64,000 nt of DNA from Symsagittifera roscoffensis (Eukaryota > Xenacoelomorpha > Acoela > Convolutidae): contig NC_087069.1 of the NCBI RefSeq assembly GCF_963678635.1, positions 186,001 through 250,000 of the forward strand. Reading direction: 5' to 3'. The notes under the pieces were generated by a model that saw only the letters and a program-made list of their open reading frames with translations, was not told the DNA's origin and searched no databases. The position numbers and the translations under genes are program-made. This document shows, in pieces, positions 1-9,799 of the stretch; positions within the stretch are counted from its first letter, which is position 1; the number at the start of each line of letters is the position of its first letter.

Positions 1-546
1 TTTTTTGTTATTTTGACAAGTGGGTTGGGTTTCGGCAACTTTTGTTGAAGGAAAATTTTGAGGGCTCGCAAGACTCTTCCTAGTTTTGTTCTTTTTTATT
101 GGATGATTGGGGGTTTCTAAGAGCTAGTTGTATTTTAGGCTGAAAGATCATGACCATTTTGTTCTTTAGGCTAATTTAATATTTTTGATTGAGGGGTTTT
201 TGAGGTCTAAGTTGGGACAATGTTGTTCATCTTTGTTCTACTTGATAGGGAAAAGATGTAATAGTAAGACTTTGTCAGGTGTCAATTTGTAGCGGTTTGC
301 TTATTTCTGACCTAGAGGTCTATTGGTTATAGTTGGAGATACGCTTGAAAGTGAATGTTTGTCGGCTAAAAAAGTGGTGTCAAAAATAAGTTGATGATTC
401 GTAAAGGTTCTTATTGACTGAATTTGAACTAGTTTGTCAAGTACTTTTCAGCATGATTTTTGAGAAAATGCACGGGTGTTTAAAAGATTATTCAAGAGGT
501 AAAAAGGTTAATTAATTTTAAAGTGGTTTCAGAAATTCAACGTTCA
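1..546. other. AT-rich sequence 3' of the gypsy Pol remnant
   Basis: No ORF or RNA gene is recognised. The stretch lies immediately downstream (minus strand) of the Pol stop, so it may be 3' UTR and part of an LTR, but no matching copy was found in the window. Confidence 0.35.
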
Positions 547-1016
547 TCAATTTTTCAGATTGTGGAATGAATGTTTTGTAATCTTTTCGTGGCTGATTTC
601 GAAGTTGCGATTATTGTCTATGTGGAGATTTTTCTTTTTAATCTTGTGGTAGAATTTTTCTTCTAATTTTTGATTCTTCCTTTCTGTTTGAGTTATCTTT
701 TTGTTGTTTAAATTTTTTGATATTTGTTTGGGAAGTTCTTTTTCATTTTTAACCAATGATTTTTGGATAGAGTTCATATCAGTGCTTTGACATTGTTCGT
801 GATCTGAATTATTTTGAATGACTTTAAGTCCTGTAAAAGAGTATAATTTATTCAGTTCTCGAAGGGCGTACTCTTTCGGGTAATAAGGTAAAAGATGGTT
901 TCGATGTTGAACGATTTCGTTTTTGTTTAAGTCTGTTAGTTTGTGTGTTACATCAGTGGGGTTATCAATTACTTGATATGGTCCTTTTCGACGTGGTTGT
1001 ATTTTTTTAGAAATTC
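547..1016 (-). pseudogene. Gypsy Pol C-terminus: integrase GPY/F module and tail
   Basis: A minus-strand frame is open from about 1,016 to the stop at 547. It contains RRKGPYQVID (GPY at 976-984) followed by a basic/polar stretch with DVTHKLTDLN and LLPYYPKEYALREL. This is the GPY/F (chromo-like) module and C-terminal tail of Ty3/gypsy integrases, which in the family binds DNA or chromatin and helps choose the integration site. The final 76 codons are Lys/Asn-rich. The frame lies directly next to a truncated integrase core, so most of the catalytic domain has been deleted between about 1,015 and 1,070. Confidence 0.7.
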
Positions 1017-1019
1017 TTT

Positions 1020-1400
1020 TTTGTTATCCGATTTTTGCTATCTAGTGTTCATAAAATGTTGTATGTGCTTAATAAGCATTACAATGAGGTACTGGGTTAA
1101 ATGCTACGTAGTGTGTAAATGCATCGACTATGACCATTATATATGAGTTTCCTTCTGAGGATGCTGATATTGGTCCTTTTGTATCAAATGAAATTCTGCA
1201 TTTGAAATATACACTTTGTCCTTTAAATTTGGTATTTCTGCATTTTGTTTTTGGTTTGGATATGGTATGTTTAATTGGCATGTTATGCAATATTTGGATA
1301 ATACTTTAATCCAAATTTCTGCATTTGGAAAGTAAAAATTTTGAATGAAATTGGAGTATGTTTTTTCTGATCCTTAGTGTCCTTTGCTGTGTAATGGTTG
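1020..1400 (-). pseudogene. Gypsy integrase remnant: zinc module and first catalytic Asp
   Basis: The CITC half of the H2C2 zinc-binding module is encoded at 1,278-1,289, preceded by a frame reading GSEKTYSNFIQNFYFPN, typical of the region before the Cys pair. A frameshift separates it from the next open frame (1,069-1,290), which reads FDTKGPISASSEGNSYIMV. The D of DTKGP is the first Asp of the DDE integrase core. After the PVPHCNAY region the frame closes and the sequence passes within about 60 bp to the GPY/F module, so the second Asp (normally in a DNGxxF motif) and the Glu are missing. Non-functional. Confidence 0.75.
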
Positions 1401-1471
1401 GGAAGTATGAAAAGCTATAAGCATAATACTTAAAGGTAGACTGGGTACTTTGAATTCAATTGTTTGGTATT

Positions 1472-1740
1472 CTAAAATATCTTTATTCTCAATGATAGAG
1501 GTATTAATGACTTTTCTGAAATATATAAGAAGGGTTTTTTTCGTAGAAAATTGATATCGGCTTTAATTAATTTGGTTTTATTTTTGTGCCAAAATTTTAA
1601 TTGTCTAATAACTGGGTCAAAGTTTTGATGTTTCTGTAATAATTCGAGTGTTATTTTTTCTGTTATTGGGAGGAAATTGTTTTCAATTTCCATTTTTGAT
1701 GAAGGTATTGTATCTAGAGGGTCATGGAGGTTAAAGACTT
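1472..1740 (-). pseudogene. Gypsy Pol linker between RNase H and integrase
   Basis: Open minus-strand frame (stop at 1,472, GTG- or ATG-starting at about 1,693) reading LPITEKITLELLQKHQNFDP and KFWHKNKTKLIKAD. This is the connector found in gypsy Pol between RNase H and the integrase zinc module, and its position fits. It has no catalytic motif. Its upstream end falls inside the tandemly duplicated segment. Confidence 0.55.
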
Positions 1741-2640
1741 GATTTATGGTAAATTTTGAGTCATTATTTGCGGGGCCTGATAAATTTACATTATCGGTTA
1801 AATTTTCGTTTTCTATTAAAGGGAATATATCTGTTTTGCATGATTTTTGTTCTATTGGTTTTTGCTGTGTTTTGTTTTTAATCCATGACGAATATGGTAT
1901 TGGTTTAATTGTGGATTTTTCTTGTAGATCTACTTCGTAGTAGTTTTTTTTGACAATCTAATTATAGTGAAAATTGTTGTAGATTATTAATCTTTGATTA
2001 GTCTATGTCAGTTTATACTGCATATTTGCATTGTAATCTTGGTTAAGTTTCGTCTCTTGCAAGGAAAAAATTGTTTTCATTGTTAATAATTAAATTGGTG
2101 TAATTCTACTTTGAGTATCGGGTAGTGCGAGGTTTTTTGCTGCTGTTCAATCTATGTGTAAGTTTGGGAATTTCATTAAAAGTAGTTGAAATCTATAAAC
2201 CCTATGGTTTGGGTTTGATTTTTGTGTAAAAAGGAAAGTTATGGGTTTATGATCTGTAATTAAAATTGTTGGATGTTTTGATCCAAGTATTAAAAATTAG
2301 TTTCCTTTGAGTATATACATTATGGCTGTGTGATCTCTCATAAGGCAGAGAGTCTAAGTTCAGCTTGTGTGAATAGTCTAGAGTTTGCTGAGATGAGGTT
2401 CATTTTAATTATTCCGTTATGGGATTGTAATAATGCTGCACGGATGCCAAGTTTGAGGCGTCGCTTATGGCATAAAATCGTTGATCGGGATCTGGAATAG
2501 TATTTGATATTTGTTCAGTGAGAAGAGTTTTGATTTCTTCAAATCGTGTTTGATGCGCTGTTGTCCATTCAAAATTATTCTGTTGTCTAAGGGTGTTGTA
2601 GAATGGTCTTAAGTTTAACTACATTTTATATACGTATTTA
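1584..2640. repeat. Tandem duplication within the gypsy element, copy 1
   Basis: This 1.06 kb stretch is repeated at 2,658-3,749 with the same order of landmarks: the CCAAAATTTTAATTGTCTAA start, the GAGGGTCATGGAGG stretch, and the TAGAATGGTCTTAAGT end. It covers the RNase H to pre-integrase part of Pol on the minus strand. Copy 1 has more stops and small indels than copy 2. Confidence 0.8.
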
Positions 2641-2657
2641 CATCGTATTGTTTTCTA

Positions 2658-3749
2658 TTTGTACCAAAATTTTAATTGTCTAATAACTGGATCAAGGTTT
2701 CGATGTTTATGTAATAATTCGAGTGTTATTTTTTCTCTTTTTGGGAAGAAAATGTTTTCAATTTCTATTTTTGATAGAAGTATTGTGTCTAGAGGGTCAT
2801 GGAGGATAACAACCTGATTTATTGTTTATTTTGAGTCATATTGTTTACATATTGGTGGGCCTGATAAATTTATATTATCAATTAGATTTTCTTTTTCTAT
2901 TAAATGGAATAGATCTGTTTTGTACGATTTTTTTTTTTTTGGTTTTTGCTGTGTTTTGTTTTTAATCCATGGTGAAAATGGTATTGGTTTAATTGTAGGT
3001 TTTCCTAGAAGATCTACTTCGTCGTGATTTTTTTTTGACAATCTAAATATAGTGAAAATTGTTATAGATTATTAGTCTGTGATTGGTCTATGTCAGTTTT
3101 ACGGCATATTTGCATTGTAATCTTGGTGAAGTTTCATCTTTTGCAAGGAAAAACTTAATATTTTGTAGAATCTCGACTGTTGTTTTCATTGTTAATAATT
3201 CAATTGGTGTATTTCTACTTAGAGTTACGGGAAGTGCCATGTTTTTTCCTGCTGTCCAATCTATGAGTAAGTTTGGGAATTTCATTAAAAGTAGTTGCAA
3301 TCTATAAACTCTATGGTTTCGGTTTGATTTTTGTGTACAAAGAAAATTATGAGTTGATGATCTGTCAATAAAACTGTTTGATGTTTTGATCCAAGTAATA
3401 AAAACTCATTTTCTGTGAGTGTTTACATTATGGCTATGCTTTCTCTCATAAGGGTAGCGAGTCTAAGTTCAGCTTATATGAATAGTCTAGAATTTGCTGA
3501 GACGAGATTCATTTTATCTGTTCCCTTTTGAGATTCTAATAATGCTGCACGGATGCCAAATTTAGAGGCGTCGCTTATGGCATAAAATGGTTGATCGGGA
3601 TCTGGAATAGTATTTGAAATTTGTTCAGTGAGAAGAGTTTTGATTTCTTCAAATCTTGTTTGATGTTCTGTTGTCCATTCAGAATTATTCTGTTGTCTAA
3701 AAATCTTGTAGAATGGTCTTAAGTATAACTGCATTTTGTCTACGTATAC
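2658..3749. repeat. Tandem duplication within the gypsy element, copy 2
   Basis: Second copy, offset by about 1,074 bp from copy 1. It keeps longer open frames on the minus strand (2,826-3,041, 3,088-3,300 and 3,474-3,734) and joins directly to the RT domain. It is therefore probably the ancestral arrangement on the RT side, with copy 1 contributing the junction to integrase. Confidence 0.8.
3088..3734 (-). pseudogene. Gypsy RT/RNase H junction and RNase H remnant
   Basis: The minus-strand frame 3,474-3,734 reads FYKIFRQQNNSEWTTEHQTR and TIPDPDQPFYAISDASKFGI, the RT thumb to RNase H transition of Ty3/gypsy Pol; the D of DAS is the expected first RNase H catalytic Asp. After an interruption, 3,088-3,300 reads FPNLLIDWTAGKNMALPVTL, matching the end of RNase H (usual GKxNxxADxLSR-like region), then a linker. 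There are stops and a frameshift between the blocks. In the intact family this domain degrades the RNA of the RNA-DNA hybrid during reverse transcription. Confidence 0.75.
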
Positions 3750-4450
3750 TTAGGAAGTTTAACATTCCACGAAATTCTTGTAATTTTGTTCTATTGGACG
3801 GTGGTTCAAGTTTTTGGATTGGATCTATGCAAGGTTTTAATGAAATTATAGTGTTTTTTTCTCTAATATGGCCAAGAAATTTTACAGGTGATCGAAAAAA
3901 AGTGATTTATCGTGGCTGCTTTCATGATTTTGTGAAGTAATATCTGATGATATTTTTCTAAGACAATGGATATTTCGTCTTTTTTTGTGATTGCTTAAAA
4001 ACATCGTCTAAATAAGTGATTGCAATTTATTGCGTATGAGTTGTCGGAAATTTTTACTGATGAATGCTGGGAATGCTGCTGGTCCTATGAAAATTCCATA
4101 GAATAATCTAATAACTTCATATTGCTGATTTCCAAATAGGAATTGTGTTAGTCGTCGTGATTGTTCGTCTAACGGCATTTGATTATATGCACTGTTTATG
4201 TTTGCTGTTGTGAAAAATTTGGTTCAATAGGCCAATTACATTTAGATCCATCATTGAGTGAATTGAGGTATCTTGCATCTAGAAAAATTTTTAATTTTTA
4301 TAAATGCGTTACCTTTTGGCTGTTCTTCTTTATTTACTGGAGAAAATATTTTATACTGTTCTGTTATGTCCAGTAATCGCTAACTTTGTCCTGTAAGTGA
4401 CTTGGGACTTTACTTGCTCGTTGATTTTTGAAAACTGCATCAGGTTTCAG
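3745..4450 (-). pseudogene. Gypsy reverse transcriptase remnant with YLDD
   Basis: Translating the minus strand gives MPLDEQSRRLTQFLFGNQQY, then FYGIFIGPAAFPAF, then ITYLDDVFKQS, with YLDD at 4,003-4,014. These are the RT palm motifs of Ty3/gypsy elements (the xxDD box holds two metal-binding Asp). Stops and indels break the frame on both sides. The upstream part (about 4,260-4,450) is recognisable as the fingers region but is badly eroded. Confidence 0.8.
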
Positions 4451-4557
4451 AGGTAAATTTAGTGTTGAATTTACTTTTCCAACATCAAATTTAGATGTTG
4501 CGTAAACTTTTGGGTATTTCAATAGAAAATCAGCTAATTGTACAAAATATTTTTGTG

Positions 4558-4929
4558 TTATCTGAGAGTGTTGAAAATTGAACTTTGTGCTTCTGTGTAA
4601 TTTGACATTTGAAAAGTTGGTTTACATAAGGTACTTTTGTGAATTATTGTATTGTTTATCGATAATTCTTCGTCAAGAATTGTTGATTGACATATATCTA
4701 ATAGTTGTAAAATATTATTTACTCTATACGCTACTTCCTTTGGTGAGAAAATTGTTGTGTTAGTTTCACAATAACCTAAGAGTGCTAGAGGTAGAGTTAT
4801 TTTATATGCAGAATTGTTATACACATGGAAGGATATCATGTCTGAGTTTGCGTTTTTCATGTATTTGATAGATGAAACTGTTACGAATTGGAAAATTTTA
4901 TGAATTGGTATGAATTCAAGGTCAGACAT
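4558..4929 (-). pseudogene. Gypsy Pol linker between protease and RT
   Basis: A 123-codon open frame beginning near 4,929 with MSDLEFIPIHKIFQF and containing KITLPLALLGYCETN and NNILQLLDICQSTILDEEL. The position between the protease-like stretch (about 5.4 kb) and RT fits the protease-RT connector of a gypsy Pol. No catalytic motif is visible, and I do not recognise a named domain. Confidence 0.5.
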
Positions 4930-5379
4930 ATAGACATGTTGTTTACTTTGTTCTTTATTGTATTGGTGAACTTGTTTAATTGAGAAGTTATAAATGTAAC
5001 CTGCTAGGTTTCAAGTGTTTCCGTTACTGATTGTATATACAGTAAAATTTGGAGAAAAATGGTGGATGTTTAATTTTTGTTAGAAAAAATGTTAAATCTG
5101 TGTTTTTTAATCTTGAGTATTTTTCTTTAAATGAATTCTGCTGTTTAAGATATTTATAGTTGGTCTGTATTTAGTAAAAAATGGGATTCCAATAATTTTA
5201 TGTTTTACATCTGTGATATGAAAAGATTGTTGAAATGATTTGCTCAAATATTTATACAGTTCTATTGTTCGAGTGGGAACAAGGAAAAGATGGATTTTTC
5301 CATAATTTGTTGAAACTGATCCTTGTGCTGTTGTTAGCCTGATTGTTGTTTGGAAGGGTTTTAATTTTGGATGTAAAAG

Positions 5380-5640
5380 TTTTATTTTTTTCCAAATGGG
5401 GATGTTAAGGATGTTTGATTCCGCTCCAGAACCTTATTTAAAAATCAATTTCAAGGTCTGGTGTTTGAAGTTCTTTGCATTTTAGACTTTCTAAAAAGAT
5501 TGGGCTGGTCCGAATTTTTTCTTTTGGTAATTGTGTTTCTTTAGCAGTATTTTGGTGAATGTTATTTGTGCTCGAACATTCTGTGGGTTTTTCTTCGGTA
5601 ATTTCTTTTAATATTTTTTCTATTGTCTTGTTACTGCTTA
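5380..5640 (-). pseudogene. Gypsy aspartic protease remnant
   Basis: On the minus strand, GSGAESNILNIP is encoded at about 5,400-5,435, preceded in a neighbouring frame by PIFLESLKCKELQTPDLEI. The retropepsin active site is normally D[ST]GA; here the Asp appears replaced by Gly and a stop precedes it, so the protease would be dead. The upstream frame to about 5,640 is Glu/Lys/Thr-rich linker, cut there by the inserted LINE-like sequence. Confidence 0.55.
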
Positions 5641-5644
5641 TAGG

Positions 5645-7941
5645 TCTTGAATTATAATTTAAGAGAAAATGATGAGGATTTTGATAGAAATGAGAATGTA
5701 TTGGTCAAAAGAAGAAGCAAGAATACAAGTAGACAGCTTGCCTGATTTAGAAACAGTAACCATCACTTCTTCTTATATAGAAAAATTTGCGAGGTCAATG
5801 CACGGTGGAGCCGGACCTTCAGGAACAGATTCGGAACACTGGAAAGACGCATTTCCTCCATTTGGAGGACAGAGTTTGGCTTTGAGAGACGAAGTGTCAG
5901 CGCTGATCACAAAGATAGCTAACAAAAATATTCCATGGAACCAAATACGAGCATTGATGTCAGGTCGTCTGATCGCTTTGGACAAGTGCCCCGGAGTTAG
6001 ACCCATTGGCATAGGTAATTGTTTGCGAAGAATAATGCGTAAATGTATGGCCGAAGCGACCAAAAAAGATCTCGAAGAAACCTGTGGATCTCAACAACTA
6101 GCTTGTGGTGTGAAAGCAGGAATAGAAGGAGCTGTACACGCAGTGGAGGAGTTGTATAATAGCACCAAAGAGGATGGGCATGGTCTTCTGTTGATGGATG
6201 CCTCAAATGCTTTCAATGCATTGAACAGGGAAACGGCCCTATGGAATGCTAGAATACTTTGGCCATGGTGCTGACGATTTCTTTTCAACACTTATAGAGG
6301 GTATGCGCCGCTATTGGTTGCAGGATCGACAGAACTTCTTTTCAGTAGTGAAGGCACTACACAGGGTGGTCCACTAGCGATGTTAATATATGGTGTTTCA
6401 TTGATGCCATTGATTGAGTCACTCAAAGACCGAGATAAGTATTCACAAACCTGGTATGCAGATGATTCGGGAGCTCTCGGTGCACTGGAAAACCTGGTTG
6501 AATGGTTGTCATCTTTGACTGAAAACGGCCCGAAGTATGGCTATTAACCCGAGCCAAGGAAAAGTTATTTGGTTGTTCACCCGAACTTTGTTGAAAAAGC
6601 TTATCAATTGTGTGACAGATTCGCATTAGAATAGTTGAAGGTAGAAGATATTTGGGCCGATTTATTGGCTATGATGAAGGCAAATTTCGTTTCTTTTTAA
6701 AAAAGGTCCAAGAATGGTTGGATTGTCTTGGCGAGTTGTCCAAAGTGGCAGAAAAAAAACCTCAAGCTGCTTTAGTTGGATTAACAAGATCACTGCAATG
6801 CGAATGGAATTTTGTCCGGAGAGTAGTCAAAGATACGTCGCAGTTGTTTGCTCCTCTCGAGAAGATGTTAGAGGAAAACGTTTTGCCTAGCCTACTAGGA
6901 ATTTCTAGTGTCACACACTCAGATCGTGTTTTGTACTCACTTCCTGTAAAAAGAGGCGGACTAGGTGTGCGAAATCTAATAGAAGGTGCCGAACTAGCAT
7001 TTTCCACTTCACGTGCAGCAATCGACTGTCTCGTGAGTTTGATCCTTCTCCAAGGTGATTTCGACCAAATTCTACACAAAACAAAGATGAGAAAAGCAAG
7101 AAAAAAGCACGAGGAGAAACAAAATGCTGTGGACAAAGATAAACTCGATGAATTGCTTGCAGTTTTTCCAGCAGATCAGAAACGAGCGATCCGGAGAATA
7201 ATCGACAACAACTGTTCCTTGTGGCTAACATCGCTGCCCTTGTTGAAAGATAATTTTGATTTGTCAGCCACAGAGTTCAGAGACGCTCTATGTGTCAGGT
7301 ACATAAAACCACTCAAACGTTCTTTCTCGAGATGCGATTGATGTCAACAAGATTTTGACTTACAGCATGCACTTTCTTATAAGAAGGGCGGAATGGTAAC
7401 ACTACGACACAACGAAAAAAGAGACGCAGTGGGCGATCTTGCTTTAAATTTGTGGAAGGATGTGAAAAGAGAACCTGTCGTAAAAGAACCAGATGTAGAA
7501 AATTGAACCCCGGCACTAATTGCAGATCTTTCAGCTCGTGGGGTTTGGGATAGACAGTCGGATGCGTCGTTCGACATCCGTGTTACAGACACTGACGCTC
7601 AGTCTAACCAAAACCGCAATCCCATGAATGTACTGAAAACTGCAGAAATTGAGATGAAAAATAAGTATGGACCAGCTTGTGAAGAAAAGCACATGTCTTT
7701 CACTCCACTTGTCACTTCAATAGATGGTTTTTTGGCACCGGAGTTCACGTTTTTCCTCAAACGACTAACAGATGGTCTGGCATCAAAATGGGACCGCCCA
7801 TATAGTCATGTCAAGTGCTTGGTGAGATGTAGAATTTCATTCGCTATACTAAGAGCAACCAACATTTGCATCAGAGGCACAAGATCCAAATGGCGATCCC
7901 TCGGCGTTGAGGACGGTTACACAATTGGAATGGCATTCTAA
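5645..7941 (+). pseudogene. LINE-like reverse transcriptase with C-terminal restriction-like endonuclease, 5'-truncated
   Basis: The plus-strand frame 5,669-6,547 carries RT: GGAGPSGTDSEHWKDAF, LDKCPGVRPIGIG, LLLMDASNAFNALNR, GTTQGGP (6,353-6,373; usually QGDP) and YADD at 6,455-6,466. After a one-base frameshift near 6,630 the frame 6,652-7,941 carries the thumb (SLPVKRGGLGVRN), a Cys/His cluster C-x2-C-x7-H at 7,333-7,368 whose expected last Cys is Tyr, then TLRHNEKRD and FDIRVTDTD (from 7,570). A zinc cluster followed by a PD-(D/E)XK-like stretch is the layout of R2-type LINEs, which nick target DNA to prime reverse transcription. In-frame stops: TGA 6,272, TAA 6,545, TGA 7,339, TGA 7,504. 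GC content is higher than its surroundings. It is inserted antisense within the gypsy element, so it is younger. Confidence 0.8.
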
Positions 7942-8200
7942 GTATTCACACGCTGTTAACTAGGGCTTTCATCGCGCATAATTGACTCCTATGATATTAG
8001 AATTTTGACACCATTTGCATATTTTTTCGAAGAATATGAGATGTTTAAAGATAAAAACACAGGATGACAACTGTGAACAAGCAACGAAAAACTTTTCCTT
8101 TCACCATTCGAAACCAATTTATTTTGATGTAGTTTTATTTGAATTGGCTTTTAAAAAAAGAATGTATTGGTTGTTCGTATTAAAAAGGTTCGTAATCATT
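7942..8200. other. Junction between LINE-like 3' end and resumed gypsy sequence
   Basis: After the TAA at 7,939-7,941 there is an AT-rich stretch with a small plus-strand ORF (8,015-8,224) of no recognisable family. Minus-strand gypsy-like sequence resumes by about 8,200-8,330 (SESDTDNAI-like frame). The exact 3' end of the insertion is not clear; no poly(A) tail or target-site duplication was identified. Confidence 0.4.
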
Positions 8201-8990
8201 TTCAACATGTATATTGTTATTTGAAATTGCATTGTCTGTGTCACTTTCACTGTCTGTGAATTCGCATTTTATGTGAAATAATTGCAATTCTTTGCTTTCG
8301 GAATTATCAACACCAGGGGGTCTGGTTGAGTTTCTTCAGTTGTTTGTACTTGATTGATTTGCTTTTGATGTTTAGGTGTAGTACTTCTTTAATTTTGCTG
8401 TGAATTATGATAACGTGTATTATTTATTCCTATGAGGTGATTGGGAGAAGTTTCTTTGTCTGTTGTTATAACTTGAATTTCTGTTCTGCGAATTGTCGCG
8501 TGATTTATTTTGACAGTTAATATATTTTGATCTTTGATAGTTTGATCTGTTGTTAGAATAATCGCGTGATCTATTATTTTGATATCTATGCATACGATAA
8601 TTTGAATAGTTTATATTCCTGTCCTTGGAATAATTTCTATTTTTATTATACGAAGAGTTTCTAGATCGATCATTTGAAAAATATCTATTTCCAGAATTTG
8701 AATAGGATCTAATATCAAACGAAATTTCAGGTCGGTTTGAATTTGATCTTGAATAGTTTTTTCGATACTGATTATTTCGAATTTTTGATTGACCATATCT
8801 GTTTTTGTGAAAAGTTTTGTGAAATTGTTTGATTTGGTGATCGTCCTTGATAACTCAGATTATAAGGTGATTGTTGTCTAGGGTAATTTGAGTTATTTGG
8901 AAGTGTTTTTTCTGATTTATTATTACTATGAATGTTTTTGTTGGGTAAATTATGATCTTTTTTCGTGAACTGATGAAATGATTAATTTGG
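8200..8990 (-). pseudogene. Gypsy Gag, Asn/Arg/Ser-rich C-terminal region
   Basis: One minus-strand frame reads a low-complexity Asn/Arg/Asp/Ser tract (NNRSRDYSNNRS-like repeats between about 8,380 and 8,720), as seen in the nucleocapsid part of some gypsy Gags. The underlying DNA shows recurrent (A/T)GATC(T/A)AT-type words from the codon repeat. Stops and frameshifts are present. Assignment rests on composition and position between protease and capsid remnants. Confidence 0.5.
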
Positions 8991-9465
8991 TTCTCTATAT
9001 TTTAGTGGTTTGTTTTGATTATCTTGTTGTTTTTGCCTGCATTTGGCAATGCTGTGTCAGTATCTTGTGATGCTCCCTTTGATTGCTATTTTTCGTAAAT
9101 GAGGTGTTAGAGTCATCATTAAGATTTCTGTCATCTTTGTATTTTTATAATCATATTGATTAAATATGTTTTTTGGACTAAAATTTAATTCTTATTGAAA
9201 TTTTAGTCCAAGTTTGATCTAAAATTTCAATGATTAAATGATGAAATGATTAATTTGAATCTCTATATTTTTGTGGTTTGTTTTGATCATCTTGTTGTTT
9301 TTGCGTGCATTCGGCAATGCTGTGTCAGTATCTTGTGATGCTCCCTTTGATTGCTATTTTTCGTAATTGAGGTGTTAGAGTCATCATTAAGATTTCTGTC
9401 ATCTTTGTATTTTTATAATCATATTGATTAAATATGTTTTTTGGACAAAAACTTCAATTCTTACT
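8972..9465. repeat. 226-bp tandem direct repeat in gag (2 copies, offset 268 bp)
   Basis: 8,972-9,197 and 9,240-9,465 are near-identical. Shared landmarks are GATGAAATGATTAATTTG, GGCAATGCTGTGTCAGTATC and TTGATTAAATATGTTTTTTG. The spacer (9,198-9,239) holds a fragment repeating TTTTAGTCCAA and AAAATTTCAATGATTAAATG. The duplication falls in the capsid to nucleocapsid part of gag on the minus strand. Confidence 0.85.
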
Positions 9466-9740
9466 GCATATTGTTTAATTGTTTCTTTTGGTAGTCTACG
9501 AATTTCAATGCATAAAACTCTTTGATGTTGTTTGTTTCTTTCAGGATCAAACAGTTTTGAAAAATTTTGTGTGAATCTTTTCCAATCTGATTTTATTTCT
9601 ATATGTAAAACTGAAAACAATTTTTGGGCTGCGCCGTCAATTGTGATTTGGATTAAAACTGTGCGTCTTTGAATCCAATTTTGATGAAGTGGCGTGTTTA
9701 CTGGTTTACAGGTCCTATTTTTTAAATTAAGTTTGCTGTG
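9399..9740 (-). pseudogene. Gypsy Gag capsid-like (retrotrans_gag) remnant
   Basis: Minus-strand frame with stop at 9,399 reads ITIDGAAQKLFSVLHIEI, then WKRFTQNFSKLFDPERNKQH and RRLPKETIKQYAVRIEVFVQ. This is the W-x-F ... ER ... R-x-x-x-E-x-x-x-x-Y/F-A pattern of retrotransposon gag capsid domains. The best open block starts about 9,620, and the frame continues upstream to about 9,700 (QRRTVLIQ). The capsid domain assembles the virus-like particle in active relatives. Here it is truncated by the tandem duplication. Confidence 0.7.
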
Positions 9741-9799
9741 ACTGCATTTAGATAATCTTCTATAGAGTATTCAGGATCTGTGCCTGTAAATACCATTGG

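Noticed and set aside
5669-7941. Reassigned TGA codons, because three of four in-frame stops in the LINE-like ORF are TGA
   Set aside because: A TAA stop and a frameshift are also present, and ORF1 of the BEL/Pao element uses TGA as its stop just after a frameshift site. Ordinary decay explains the pattern.
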